NCBI RefSeq assembly: GCF_025118155.1
Contig: NW_026251419.1
Location: forward strand, 62,001-126,000
Length of the DNA: 64,000 nucleotides
Source of the DNA: Cokeromyces recurvatus
Lineage: Eukaryota > Mucoromycota > Mucoromycetes > Mucorales > Mucoraceae
Reading direction: 5' to 3'
The position numbers were made by a program, and so were the translations under genes. The notes under the pieces were generated by a model. The model was not told the origin of the DNA, did no database searches, and saw only the letters and a program-made list of their open reading frames with translations. Below are positions 45,217-58,359 of the stretch, one piece after another; position 1 is the first letter of the stretch, and every line of letters starts with the position of its first letter.

Positions 45217-47454
45217 TTATTTTAATCTATTGTTCCTTAGTATCTTTGAACTGAAATCTGTTGTCGCTTTCATGCTTTCTTTTTTCTGTTGTGTTTTAAA
45301 CTTTAATTCTACCATAATAGGAATATGACTATAAAAGGGGGGGTTAAAAGAAAAAAAAACATAAAAGTAGGGTGTGAGTAGAGTGATATTCTAATTGATA
45401 AACACACACACACACAATACTTACTCTGAAGGAAAGTGAGGATTAGGGAAACCAACTACTTTACTGATATAATCTTGATCAATAGAAGCTAATAATGAAA
45501 TAGTATCTAATGTATAGGTTGTATACCAAATATAATCTAAAACGCCTTTAAATCCAGGCGTATAATTTGTAAAAGGTAATTCACCTATGTGACTATATGC
45601 ACTCTTGAGTTGAAAGGGATGAGAGAGCCCCTCTGTGGTATATTTGCCATATGAATAATTTCCAAAATCTTGATGATCTTGTTGAATAGATCCTTTACTA
45701 AAGAATTCATAAACGCCTGATTCAGTAGAAGAATTAAAATCTCCGCAAATAACAGTAGGTAATAATGTATGTGTCGTTGTCGTATATTTGTGTGTAAACG
45801 TCTGTAGTTCATCCAAAAGGATACCTACTTGAACGAGTTTGACGTCTGAATCTGAGGGATCCCAATGAATATGTGAATTGGCTACAATCATACGTTTTTT
45901 GCTTTCTTTATCTTCCAATAATGTAAATACAGCAATATTGTCCTTATTCATGACTCGATTATAAATATCCGGTGCCTTTTTAAAGTCTGGTCTTTGAAGT
46001 GCCTTTTGATTATATTCAATCAATTCCTTTTCAATTAAACGAAACCTGAATGTATATTTACATGTAAAAAAAGAAAAAGATGCTTTTCGTATATTCCCTT
46101 TTTTTTTTTTGTTTAAACACACTATAGTCTTCACTTACTTTGTTGTCTTGTAAAATGTGGCACATCCATCTACTACACGTCTTTCACTTTCAGATACCAT
46201 AATCTTTGCTCTCGTCTTTGGATAGAACACACTCTCGTAGTCTCCCATCTTTTAAAATGTTCCTTAAAAAAGTCTTCATATTGTCCCATTTCCATTTCCT
46301 AGAGTAGAGATTATAATAATAGGTTTTTTTTTTTTTTATTGTTATCATTTCTTTCTTCTTTCTCCTAATTACCTGAAGACAAATGACATCAGCGTTGTAA
46401 CTCAATATTTCGGATACGAGTAATTCTTTACGATAATTCCAATTTAATGCCCATGATGGTGTGTAACCATAAGCTTGAGCTGTTGCATATTTCTGGCAAA
46501 GAATATTGTAACACAAGACAGTAAATTTATCTATTATTATATACAGCATGAGTAAGTAAGTAAGTAAGTAAGTGAATGTGTGTTATCATCAGATTTCCCT
46601 AACCTGGATCTTCTAACGTATCTCCTTCTATTAATAACCATTCTCTATGAGGAGGAGGTATACCAACTAGTAATAATAATAATAATTAGATGATATGCTC
46701 TCTTTCTTTCTTTCTTTCTTTTCACTTACCAGGTGCATTTTCTCGAAGTGATAGAATCAAAGCTTGAGTTCCATCCTTGATTAAAATCGTCTTCAAGTCA
46801 GCTTGAAGTGGATTGCCTTCTAATCCAAGTGTCTCTAATTGATACAAGTTACCTAGTTCATGAGGTAACGTCACGATCCGATTATCAAATAAGAGCAATT
46901 CCCTTAGATTATATAAAAGTCCAAGTTCAGGTGGAAGGAGGGTGAGGTTGTTGCCAGAGACATCCAGGGTCTTGAGTTGTGTTAATTGAGAGAGTTCAGG
47001 CATCAGATAGGTTAAATTATTATGGTTGAGATAGAGGCAAGTGAGGAAACGATAGGTATAAAGTGCACTTGAAATATTCTTCAATCCCATCCCGCCCAGG
47101 TCAAGTGAGGTCCAAACATGTTCTACCTCTTCTTCTTCTTCTTCTGTTCCCTTTATAAGATGATGTTGTCCCCCTCCTCTAGTAGCAACAGGTCGGTTAG
47201 GATCATTAGGATCCGTAATGGTAATGGTAGAGGAAACAGGTGTATTACGTGCCATAGCTGCTGCTGCACGAGCATGATGGTGAGGTGATGAAGATTGTCG
47301 AGAAATCTGAGCATAGCTTAATTGTCGAGCTAGATGAGGAGTAGCTGTGGTCGAAGATGGAGCAATAGCAACGGTCAAGTCATTAGATAAAGATTGTTGT
47401 TGTTGTTGCTGTTGCTGTTGTTGTTGTAAATGGGTGGGGTATCGATTATTGTTA

Positions 47455-47489
<35 letters not shown>

Positions 47490-47667
47490 TACCATGGGTA
47501 GTGGTATTGTTAGTTCCATACAATGACATTGCATAGTTACCAACAGATGGTGACGATGCAGGTGAGGTATTAAAAGGTGTAGGTCCATTAGTATACATTG
47601 GATGTAAAGTATGATTATAATAGTTATTGTTTAATGAACCATTCTCATCTTCTTTATCAAATAACAT
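45217..47667 (-). CDS. CCR4: CCR4 mRNA deadenylase (LRR + EEP nuclease)
   Basis: Catalytic poly(A)-shortening subunit of the CCR4-NOT complex. Start at 47667 ([11 protein letters not shown]). The N-terminal part has poly-Asn and poly-Gln runs (47402-47490) and a Ser/His-rich stretch. Five leucine-rich repeats follow: [63 protein letters not shown] and [11 protein letters not shown]. The EEP nuclease domain starts [14 protein letters not shown] and includes [39 protein letters not shown], and at the end LDYIWY and HFPSDHIPIM, which contains the catalytic His. Frame breaks: near 47490 (between the N-terminal part and the Asn run) and at about 46245 ([10 protein letters not shown] expected). The last exon ends at 45217 (stop). 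Confidence 0.93.
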
Positions 47668-48929
47668 AATATGTATTTATAATAGTTGGTAAGGAAAAAA
47701 AAAGTTGTATATCGGTACTAATAATCAGCAGGAAATAGTATTCACTCTACTCAACGTACAATAACAGCAGATAATTGTCAGAGACACACACACACACACA
47801 CACACACACGTACATCGTGACTTTATTTTTGAACAAAAAAATGACCTGAAGTTTTTTTTTTTTTTTTTTTTTTTTTTATTTTCACAAGTTGTATGCAAGA
47901 AATTGCTTTACTAGTGTAAACTATTTAGCATACATGGTTAAAGATATATAACAAGCTATATATATATATATATATATATATGTATACATAGCATTTAATA
48001 CCAATTAATATTCTCTTCTCATTTTAACAAAAAAAAAACATTATTCATAAGGAAAGAAGAAATTTTCATAATCTTTTCAGAATTTAGAATTCTTTTTCGC
48101 TATAAATAAAATACAAACAACACTTATCTATATACATATAGATATATATAAAAGATCTCTATTGAACAATGTAAATAATTTTCTTTTGTTGTCGTTGTAA
48201 AGAAAGACTAGGATTAAGATCTTCAGTTTAATGTCAAGCATGATTAAATTCAACATAATAAAGAACGAATTGATGAAAAGTTAGAAAAAAAAACAAAGGG
48301 ATGGAAGGTGTAAATATGTGTATAAAGCATAATTAGGAAGTGGAAATAGTAAAGAAAGAAAAAAAAACATTTTATTATTATTATTATTATAAAGCATTAT
48401 AATATCAATAGTGAAAAAAAAACAAAAAAGGGAGCTCAATCATGACCAACAAGACGATAAAAGTATGAACTTTTTTTTTTTTTTGTTAAGGCAAATTGTA
48501 CTAAAAGAAGCAGATTTTACTAAGAAAGTCACCAACTTACTAATGCACATCTCTATCTATAGTATGGATAAGAGAGACACGAACAATAATGTTAATTTTA
48601 TTATTATCATTATTATTAGCGGCATTAGTAATAGTATAGGGCATTATTATACATACACATGTATAAAACGAAAAAAAAAAAAAAAAAAAAAAAAAAAATA
48701 GACAGGGCTGCTGCAGCTGCTGCAGCTACTGCAGCTTCTAATTTCAAGAGGATGTTTCTCAACAAAGTTTATTTTTAAGATACATATTTAAATAAATAAA
48801 TAAAAAAAAAAGATCTTCTTTATCAGTAACAAATATGAATAGATATTCATTGACTTTTTTTTTTTTTTTTTTGACATCGAGTAGTTTATATAAAACAGAC
48901 TCTTCAATAATAATAACCTCTTGTGAATG

Positions 48930-48966
<37 letters not shown>

Positions 48967-49283
48967 CAATAATAGCTCCATTTCAATGTCTTTTTTTTTT
49001 TTTTTTTTCTTTTTGAACTTACGAAATATGAAACCAATGTCTAAATGAATTTTAACCTTATCTGTCAATAAAATCATTTACAGCAACGGAAAGGTGGATT
49101 TTATGATTATTTTAGAAGAAAGAAAATATGATCTATCAATAATAAAAAAAAGCCACATAGCTTTTTTTTTTATTTTATTTGAGAAATAACAACAACAATA
49201 ATAATAATAATAATGAGTTACAGTTTATTATTTTAAGGAAGAAAGAAAAAAAAAGTGAATACATATATAAAAATAACAATTAT
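47668..49283. other. 1.6-kb spacer, many homopolymers
   Basis: CA repeat (47787-47808), T-runs (47854-47878, 48938-48966, 48991-49008), TA repeat (47959-47980) and A-run (48670-48698). At 48703-48776 an AG is followed by a CTGCAG-rich stretch encoding RAAAAAAATAASNFKRMFL; it could be a lone terminal exon, but no upstream partner was found. Confidence 0.45.
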
Positions 49284-51400
49284 TTAAGAATAAAATCCTC
49301 CACATGGTACTGGTGGTTGTTCAGTATTAGCCATGATAGAAGAAGGATTACCATTTAATGAAAGTGACATGGGTGTAGTGACATTTAAGCCTGAAGGATA
49401 ATAATAATAAGGATAATAATTAGTTGTAGTAGAGATAGTATTAGTAGTAGTGGTAGTAGTAGCAGCGGCAGCAGCAGAAGGAACAATCATTGTTGCTTGT
49501 TGTTGTTGTGATGGTAAAAGTGGTGTCACTGTTGTTGCTGAGGCGGATGCTGCTGTTGTTGCTGTTGCTGCAGTAGTTGTTTGTTCATCCAAAAAACGAA
49601 TCAACTTGCGTAATTCTTCCCGTTTATTCATTAATTGTATCAAGTCTTGCTTTAATTGTGGACCCTTCAAGGTATGACGAAGATACCTTGAAGCTTGTTT
49701 GTTCTCTGTAAAATCACTGCATTGAATCCATTCTTTTTCATCCTTTTCTTTTCTAGTTTCCATATAAAAGAGGGGAGGTTGGGTAATATAGAAATGAATA
49801 TCAGAGGTTATAGCCTCACCAACACCAGTCGCCGCCAAGGAGGATGGCGTGAATTCGATACTAACGATATTCGAGATGGGCACCTCTACTTTAAAACGAC
49901 TTCCACCTTCTGCGATATACCATATAAAGTCCTTTGTTCAAATTTATAGAGACAAATTAAATCTGAAGATTGAAGTTTAAGTCGATGCCATGTACCAATG
50001 GTGAGTGTTGTCGCATTCAAGTGTTGTTCTTGAGTTATGTCTTCATTTTCTAGTGTAGGAGAATTATCTGTAGTCGTCGTGGTCATTATTAAGTTGGATG
50101 GATTTACAGTAGGCTCTTCTTCAGAAGGTTTATTTTCAACAGTAGGAATAGAAGATGAAGATGTTACATTATCTACAATAGATTCAGCCGAACGAGATTC
50201 GATATCTATATATGTATAAATATAAACATGTATATATAAGTATTATATAAATAGATGAATAAATTAAATAAAATAAAATACAATACAATACATACTTGGA
50301 GAAGAGATCCACATATCTGTTTCTGTTAGTGCAGCAGTTGGGTCTTCTGATACTTTTTTATCATCAAATGAATCATCGCTACCTTTCATACCTTCCTCCT
50401 CTGTTGATTTAACATTTAAATTTGAAAGGGAATCATCCTTTGTAGGAGAAAAATAAGAAGCAGAATGAGGATTATCATCGTGATTAGGACTAGGAGAAGG
50501 AGAGATTTGACCGTGTACGAAATCAGGGAAATCTTCGGATAAGATTTGCTTTGAATTAGAATTCTCGGTATTAGGATGTGAAGAAGTAAATTCAGATGGA
50601 GTCATCACGTCATCCATGAATGTATGTGATAATGGATTATAAGGTGGCATACTCTGTCTTGAAAGTTTAATAGGAGAAGAAGCGTTGTCAAAGAGATGAT
50701 AGTTAGGTGGTGGTACAGACCAAGTACCAGGGGCACCATTCGAGATGGAATAGGACTGATTCAGATGAGGAGGTGAAGGTGTAAGACTTTCGTGAGGCAT
50801 AAAGGGTTCAGGTACAGTAGTTGGAAAAGAGGAACGAGCTGAGATATCGGCCGATGGACTACCATAATACGCGACTGCATCCACACTTTGAGCACGAGGT
50901 AAAGGTGGAATTCGACGAAGATAAGCAGGAGAGAAATAAAAGGGCTGTTGAGGTGTAGGTTGTTGAGGATGATGTGGTGAATAAAGAGAAGGTTGTAAAG
51001 GAAGCATAGGAGGAGGAGGAGGAGGAGCAGGAGGTCCATAAGCCGACATCATACTATATTGTTGTTGTTGTTGTTGTTGTTGTTGATGATAATGATATAA
51101 TTGAGCTCTCATAGCAGCTTGTTGCATTTGCATCTGTGCTCTCTTTTGCATGTGTTTCACTTTGGCGCGTCTATTTTGGAACCAAATTTGAATTGATCTT
51201 TCACTCATATTCAATTGTTCAGCGAGTTGCTTTCTAAGTTTACTATTTGGACTCACATTGACTGCAAATGTATCTTCAAGTACTGCAAGTTGTTCAGCTG
51301 TAGCTCTTGTTCTCTTTCTTACATATGAGTGATGATTTTCGAGATTCATATTTTGATTCTCTGTATTTTGGTTTAATATTGTTTCAGAAGAAGGATTCAT
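49284..51400 (-). CDS. Homeodomain transcription factor (Phx1/Pho2-like)
   Basis: Exon 1 (51400-50296) encodes a homeodomain at about residues 28-88: RKRTRATAEQLAVLEDTF, LRKQLAEQLNMSERSIQIWF and QNRRAKVKHMQKRA. After it come a poly-Gln run (51061-51088), a poly-Pro run, and a long Pro/Ser-rich region. Exon 2 starts at 50205 (IESRSAESIVDN) and includes a conserved C-terminal block: IGTWHRLKLQSSDLICLYKF, RFKVEVPISNIVSIEF, ITSDIHFYITQPPLFYME and WIQCSDFTENKQASRY, which I associate with fungal Phx1-type regulators of stationary-phase and phosphate or carbon metabolism (from memory). A T is missing near 49913-49930 (QRTFIWYIAEGG expected). The end is Ala/Thr/Gln-rich and finishes CGGFYS. Target genes unknown. 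Confidence 0.88.
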
Positions 51401-51654
51401 TTTCTCTGTATATATAGAATAAGGTATATATGTGTGTATATATAAATATATAAATTTTTGTTTTCTTGTTCTTTTATTTTTTTCGTTTAAAAGGTATAGA
51501 ATATGGAATGAATAGAGATAATATATCCAAATAATTAGTGAAGAGGAATCTATTCAATTCTAATATAAAAAAACAGATATATAAAAAAAAAAGAAAAGAG
51601 AAAAAAAGAAAAGAAAAGAGAATGAAAAAAAAAAATTACATATATATATAGACA

Positions 51655-51689
<35 letters not shown>

Positions 51690-54306
51690 ATATAAAATAT
51701 ATCTACGGTGTGTATAAATACTAAAAAGTAACCAGAAGAGTTTATATTCAATTTAGTGTTTTTTGTTTAAGAGATCATTTTATGTTTAGTACATTGAATT
51801 AAACTCAGCGAAAAAAAAATGAGTAAAATTCCTTTTTTTTAGTAAGAAAAAAAAAAAAAAAACTCAACTACAATCCCCGTGAATAGAATAAAATCCAATC
51901 AGTATGAATTTTACATGAATTTTCCTGGTTTGATATTCAATCTGAGACAAATTATCTGTCACTTGCTTTTTTATACTTCTTTTAATGGTAAAAAATTATA
52001 TATTAGTCAAAAAAAGAAAGTTACTGCTAGTAATTATGAACATAAGAGAATGTATGATTTTAACAAGTTAACGAGTTTTTTTTTTAAAAAAAAAGGATAA
52101 TAGAAGTAGCTACTGTTTGATTACAATAAACTCTATATAATAGAATGGCGATCTATTATTTATATAGCATAAGTCTTTTTTTTCGAAGTTTTGAAGACAG
52201 ATTATTTTTATTTTATTTTCTGTAAAATAAAAAAAAGGAAAAGAAAAGAAAAAGAAAAGGGTGGTGGCTCTCTGTGTATGAAACTTCAAATCTGAGAAAT
52301 TAATTTGCTATCTAAAGTAACTTCGTTCAATCAAAAGTTAATTAATGGACAATAGTATTTTTTTTTCTAAAAACGAATTCTCTCTTTTTTCATTTGCTGT
52401 ATGAATTATAAGAAAAAAAATCGATAAACTGAATAATTTATGAGGAAATAGTTTACTGCTTTCTTGTTCCATTTTCTAATAAACAAGTATAGTTTTGTCT
52501 TTAAACGGAATTAATTTTATTTTATTAACATTCGATATTTTTATATGCTTGCAGGGCAGGCAAAGAGAGTAGCCAATAAATATTAGAGCTTAAAATAATT
52601 TAAAAAAAATTATATGTATTTATTTATTTACTAAATACTTTATATGTAGTAGAGGGGAAAAAATATTTGTTTTGATAAGTTACATATTAGATTGATTTTT
52701 ATGTTAGTAGTAGTAGTAGTTTGTATAAATAACTAACATTTTATATGCAGGAAGATAAGATCTCCTTGATTAAAGAAGCATTATATATCTGGAAAAATCT
52801 ATGAAAATTATTAAGCCAGATGAGTAGTCATTATTATTAAAAATGAAAGTATGAACCCATTTGCCTCTTTTCTTTTTCTTTTTGTTTTCCTTGTTACTTC
52901 CTTTATGAGTAATAAAATTCATGTTGATTATTGGAGTATTTAACTACAGGATAATTTCTTTATTTTTTTTTAGCGGAATTTTTTTTTTTTTTTTTTTTTT
53001 TTACCTTCTTTCTTAAAGTGAGCGCTTGAAACATACCTTCTTTTATTTAGATTATACATATGCATAAATAAGTTATAATAGAAGGGTTTGTTTCAATAAA
53101 ATAGAATGCATGCATATAAAGAAACTACCGTCCGTTATAAATTCGTGAGAATAGATAACAAGTTTTTATCGCGTTTAAAGTTAAAATCTAGAATAAATCG
53201 CTAATTTAAACGCGAAGTTATAACAAAGTAGAAGTATAATGTTATACATTTTTATAAAAATAAAAAAAAAAGAAAAAAATAGAAAAAAAAAGAAGAAAAA
53301 AAAAAAAAACTCTCCCTTTAAAAAATGAATAAAATAAGAAAGGAATATACGCGGGGAGAAGTGGGGGAGGGGAAAAGAATGTAATTATACACTGGATAGT
53401 AGTTTGACAACAACAAAGGAAGTTTGACATAATTAATAATAAAGTCAATTTATTATATATAAAAGTGGGCAGCAATTCTATTTAGCTGAATATTAGTTAC
53501 AATAAAATAAATAATTAGAAATTTATAAGCAATCAAGTAGGCTATAATTATAAATTTATAAGCAATCTCAACTAGGCTATAATTATACTCTACTTTATGC
53601 TACCTTTCTTTACTCCCTGTCCCTTTTTTATTCGCTCACCGTCTTTTTCTTTTTTCTTTCTTTCAAGCATTCATATTTATAATAACGATAACTAAAGAGG
53701 ATTTTTTTTTTTGATTAAAATCAACAGACTTTTCTCTTTTTCAAGTTAGCAATAATAATGGAATAATAAATTCATTTAATTATTTATTTATATCTATAAA
53801 ATGAAACTTGTCATATTTGTTTCATATTTTCATATTAATAAAATTTTCTGAAGTAAACTTGATATACAAAAGGGAGGTAAGAATTCATTTGATTATCATT
53901 GTTACTATAAATAAAATAAAAAAGGTCTGTGCAGACAAATGCAAGGATTTTAATAAAAGTTACACAGCATCTCCTTTTATTTACTAATTTTGAATTTAAT
54001 TGCATAGCACCTCATCATGATAAGGTTTCTTTTTTTTTGTAGTAGTTAGTAGTAGTTAGTAGTAGTATAAAGACTTTTTTTCTTTAAAAAAAATAACATG
54101 TTATTCAATTAAACAACTATGTAATAGCATCTTTACTTTAATATATACATTTATAAATGCATCTATTTTTTTGTAGTAATAATGATGTATGTTACATGAT
54201 TGACGTTTATAAATTTAAGGACACACATGCTCTTCCATAACAGAGTAATACAAATATCTTTTATGTACTACTTGCTACATGCTCAAATGACTTTTTCTCT
54301 TCAATA
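51401..54306. other. 2.9-kb gene-free region
   Basis: TA repeats (51650-51678), many T/A runs, an AGT triplet array (52707-52721), a tandem duplication of about 36 bases at 53517-53588 (AATTTATAAGCAATC...GGCTATAATTATA), and AGTAGTT repeats (54042-54066). No ORF with protein-like composition over 75 codons. Presumably the promoter and 5' UTR of the homeobox gene plus spacer. Confidence 0.5.
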
Positions 54307-54866
54307 ATGAAAATGCCTTTTCTTTCATTTCATTTCATTTCATTTCATTTCTTTCCTCTTTGAATAATGAATCATTATCAACCTGTAAATCGTTTTTTAA
54401 TTCTCCTTCTCCTGTCGTCTTCCCTTCTGCTTCACCTACACCCAAACTCTATAATGCACCTAATAAGAAATTACCCGTTGTTCATTCATGGCAGGAGGAA
54501 ATGTTAAGCCCTCAGGATAATGATCTACTACTATCTCCCTTTCATGTTAGAGATCTATCAACTCACCTTCATTCATCAATACGAAATACTTCGATTATGT
54601 CAAGTGATGATGAAGAAGAAGACAGCTTCATTATAGAACAATATCTTTCTTCTAGGTCTTCTCCATTCTCTTTTAATTCTCCGTCTCCACCATTGTTAAA
54701 AGAACAAGACAAAGCCATGTCTACTATGTTACTTTCTAATGACGAAGCTCGTATCAAAAAGCAATCACTTGATCATCCTCTCTTCTTTACTACTACTCCT
54801 CTGTTTTCAAAATTCAATTCTTTTATATCAAAGATCAAGAAAATAACTACTTCTGAAAAGTCATGA
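54307..54866 (+). CDS. Low-complexity Ser/Pro-rich hypothetical protein, 5' end disturbed by a pentanucleotide repeat
   Basis: From about 54360 a frame of 168 codons reads NNESLSTCKSFFNSPSPVVF, VVHSWQEEMLSPQDNDLLL, SSDDEEEDSFIIEQYLSS and ends SKIKKITTSEKS. Composition (Ser/Pro clusters, an acidic patch, one Trp) is protein-like and the frame is open in a region otherwise full of stops. No domain recognised. There is no ATG in that frame: the nearest good ATG, 54307 (MKMPFLSF), is in another frame and enters a CATTT pentanucleotide repeat (54326-54351). Loss or gain of one repeat unit would join the two frames, so the start is tentative. Convergent with KEX1 about 95 bases away. Confidence 0.5.
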
Positions 54867-54960
54867 AACATGTTTAAATAACTAATTTTCTTATCTTAAC
54901 TTTTATATCAAATTTTATTATTATATTAATAATAAAATGCATTTTATATATCTAGTCTAT

Positions 54961-56202
54961 TTACTTATTAGCTACATACACTTCTTCATCGTCAAAGTCA
55001 GTAAAATCATCATCTTCCTCTTCATCCGAAAGTGAGAAATGTTGCGTTAAAGCTTTATTACTACGACTTTGTTGATGTCTTGTTTGATTCTCTAGTGGCT
55101 CATGCTGATCATCGCTATCAGATAACGATTCAGCTTCAAATAGAGTAGGTGTTTCAATAACCAATTCATCCCTAATAAAACCAAAAATAATGATTAGTTT
55201 TTTTTTTTCTCCTTTTAAAATATAAATGTATTAAATCCTTACAATTCATTGGATTCATCATTATCATCCAAGCGAAAATTTTTTCGTTCCTCAGCATGTT
55301 TACTAAACACGTGGCGAATAAAACTCCAGATAGTATTTTTAGTAGGTCTTTTAACACCTTCATGTTGACGCCGAGGAGCTCCCCCAAATTCTACAGCTGC
55401 AGATCCCGATGATCTTTTATTATTATTATTACGAATCCAGCAGAAACAACATAAAGAAAGGCCAAACAAGAAAGCACCTATGAAGACCGTTGTATTCCAA
55501 ACAGGAGGAGAAGACTCACTTTCTTCTTTTTGGTTCTGATTTGTTGATGTATTATTATCGTGCTTTTCATCTTTAAGAGGAGGAGGTGAAGGTATCTTTA
55601 CCACAGCTTCCTGTTCACCCACTTGACTCTTTTTACCTTTAACTTTACCATCACCTACATTCATAAATCGATTGATCATGTCAAGTGTCTCTATCGGTCG
55701 ATCATATGGTACCATATGACTTCCATCTTTAATGAATACATAAGTCAAATTTCGTTCTTGAGTATAATAGCCTGCTATTCTATTGTCTATCTTCCAACTT
55801 TCTTTCACGGTCGTATTACTGAAACCTCTTGATCCATTCCAAGTCATATTACCAATTAAATATTCTGTACCAATATAATTACAAATCAAATCATATTCTC
55901 CACTAAACAACAAAACTTGTATTTCCTTTAAAATATCAGGTAATAACTATCCAGCAAAAATCGTTAAAATGCGAATGAAAATGCGCACACACACACACAC
56001 ATATATATATATATGAATATACATTTGTATTTGTATATACTTACATAATATGAAGGTTTACTTTGATCCCCATTAAATTCACTTGATACTAATGCAGTAC
56101 ATTCTTTCCATCCCAAGATTTGCTTTTCGGCATGAATTGCTTTTTTCACTTCACTTTGCTACAACAGGAAACATGAGACCATTTACATGTACATAAAATA
56201 GT

Positions 56203-56240
<38 letters not shown>

Positions 56241-57761
56241 GTTCCTTACACGTAAATACTTTGTCACCTCTTCTAATTCATAGGGCCATGTTAATCCACA
56301 ATTAGGATATGTCTCTTCTGTTAATCGTATATCATATGTATTAAGACATTTCCTTATGCCATCTTTGTCTCTAATGAAATTCATTAACAATAAAATAAAA
56401 TAAAATAAAAAAAAACACTATTTCTTTATATTTACTCATGAATACTATTGTCCATAACATCAGTCAAAACCTTTTCACAAGAAGGTATATGAATTAATTC
56501 GTTTTGCTTAATTTCATCTTGGCAAGTTTTAAGATGAGCAGATACAAGTGGCTAAATATTATACATAAGTATCTCATTATGAGTTAGGGACTAAGGATTC
56601 ATTATCTTTATTGTTTTACTTACTATACGATCATGGTCTATTAAATTGTATTTCACACTATAATCATAATAGGCGTTATATTGGTGTATACTCGATATCC
56701 AACCATTTCCAATAGCAATGCCCTGCAAGTTATACTATATTTTCGTTTATTTACTTAAAATTTCTCCTTTTTCTTTTTCTTTTCTTCTCTTACCTTTTCT
56801 TCTTCTGTAGTCTTTTTTTTATTTAATTCTAATAAACGAGAAGCAAAATAAGGTATATAAGTACCAGCATAACTCTCACCAGCAATATAAAGATCTTGTT
56901 GACGAAGATTAGGAAATAGAATAAATAATTTATCTAGAAATAGAGTAAATTGATCTGTTGCCTATAAATGATAGTAATATATGTATGTGAACATTATCCA
57001 TGTATATTACGAGTATATATATATATATATTTTACTTGACTCATATTATGCATATAATTGTCTGTATTAGCAAAACTAAAGCCAGTACCAACAGGCTGAT
57101 CGACTAACAAAAAAAAAAGGGGTAAATAATGTTAAATTATGGATATATCAAATTCCTTTACCATAGATATTTGTTGCATAGTTTTGCCAACCACCTTCAT
57201 TTAGAGTTAAAGATAGATCTTTTTTCACTCTAAATGGCCCATTCTCCAAAAAGAGGCCATCCATACTTTTTTTTTTTTTTTTTTTTTTTTATACATATTT
57301 TTTTTAAAAAAAAAAATGTCAGTAGTCTTAACCCCGCATACAATAAATCATAATAAAAACCTTGAACAGCCAGGTCCACCATTCAACCAAATTATCTAAT
57401 TGTATAAAATTACACGTTTATACTATGATTTAACTTTTTTTTTTTCTTCTTTAAAAAAAAATATTCCTTCTTACTAATTTCTCAGGTTCTGTCTTTATTT
57501 CTCTTTCGATCATCCAGAAAAAGATATTAGCGTTACTTTTAGCTGATAATTCAATGTGTCTACAATAGTTTTTCTTAGTATCGTAAGAAAATAAAACTAG
57601 TTATCAAATATAATATACCCTGCATATTGTGTAAAATTCAGTGCATCAACATCAATTCCAGGTAATGATGTAATCTTGTAATCATCGACTAGGAATAATA
57701 GTAATAGAAAGTAAATAATTGAACTACACGTTATTTTCTCTCTCTCTCTCTCTCTCTTTAA

Positions 57762-57793
<32 letters not shown>

Positions 57794-57864
57794 GTCTTAC
57801 TAGTTTGTGCTGATATAGCGTATATACTACTTGCCGCAAATAATCCAATTAAGATGCTTCGCAT
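54961..57864 (-). CDS. KEX1: Kex1-type serine carboxypeptidase
   Basis: Membrane-bound Golgi carboxypeptidase D that trims C-terminal Lys/Arg after Kex2 cleavage. First exon MRSILIGLFAASSIYAISAQ is a signal peptide. About eleven exons. Motifs: LNGGPGCSSMDG (interrupted by an intron with a T-run), ENGPFRVKKDLSL, DQPVGTGFSF, the nucleophile in IAGESYAGTYIPYFA, the catalytic Asp in FSGEYDLICNY, and the catalytic His in DGSHMVPYDRP. Then a Lys/Ser-rich lumenal stretch, one membrane helix (VFIGAFLFGLSLCCFCWI), and a cytosolic tail rich in Asp and Glu with EEEDDDFTDFDDEEV before the stop. Tail acidity and topology match Kex1. Phases seem consistent where checked; not every intron was verified. Confidence 0.9.
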
Positions 57865-58359
57865 TTAATTATAGAAAAAAAAAATATTAGACTATTAAAG
57901 GGCAAATCTATTTAGGAATCATTAATAATTTCGTTTTATTTTATTTTTTTTTTCATTTTATTTTTTTGTGTCACTTTTTTTTATTTTTTTCTTTTTTTAT
58001 TTTTTCTTTTTATTTTTTCTTTTTTAGGATTTCCAGAACAAAGAAATTGCGATTATGAATGTAGCAAAGAAAATAATCCAAGATTCAATCGTATAAAAAG
58101 TTAAAAAAAAATAAAGTAAAATAAGCAAACAACATCTTTATTATTATCAATCAGTCAAAAAATATACTTTTGTACAAGTTGCAGGCATGAACATGTAAAA
58201 ATACAGTTTACTTCATAATTCCACATGTGCGTAATTGCAAACAAAAGTATATTTGATGCTTTTATTAAGGTATATTCAATCAATGTTCCCAATACTACTA
58301 CAGTATATATATATATATATATATATGTATCTATATATCTACAAAAAAAAGAAAGAAAA
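57865..58359. promoter_or_regulatory. KEX1 upstream region with T/A-tract block
   Basis: Between KEX1 start and the end of the coiled-coil gene. 57935-58025 is a dense TTTTATTTT-like block (A-tracts on the KEX1 sense strand). TA repeat at 58303-58325. Confidence 0.45.

Noticed and set aside
49450..49677. Plus-strand Ala/Val-rich ORF opposite the homeobox gene
   Set aside because: Mirror translation of Ala/Thr/Gln codon repeats in the homeobox 3' part.
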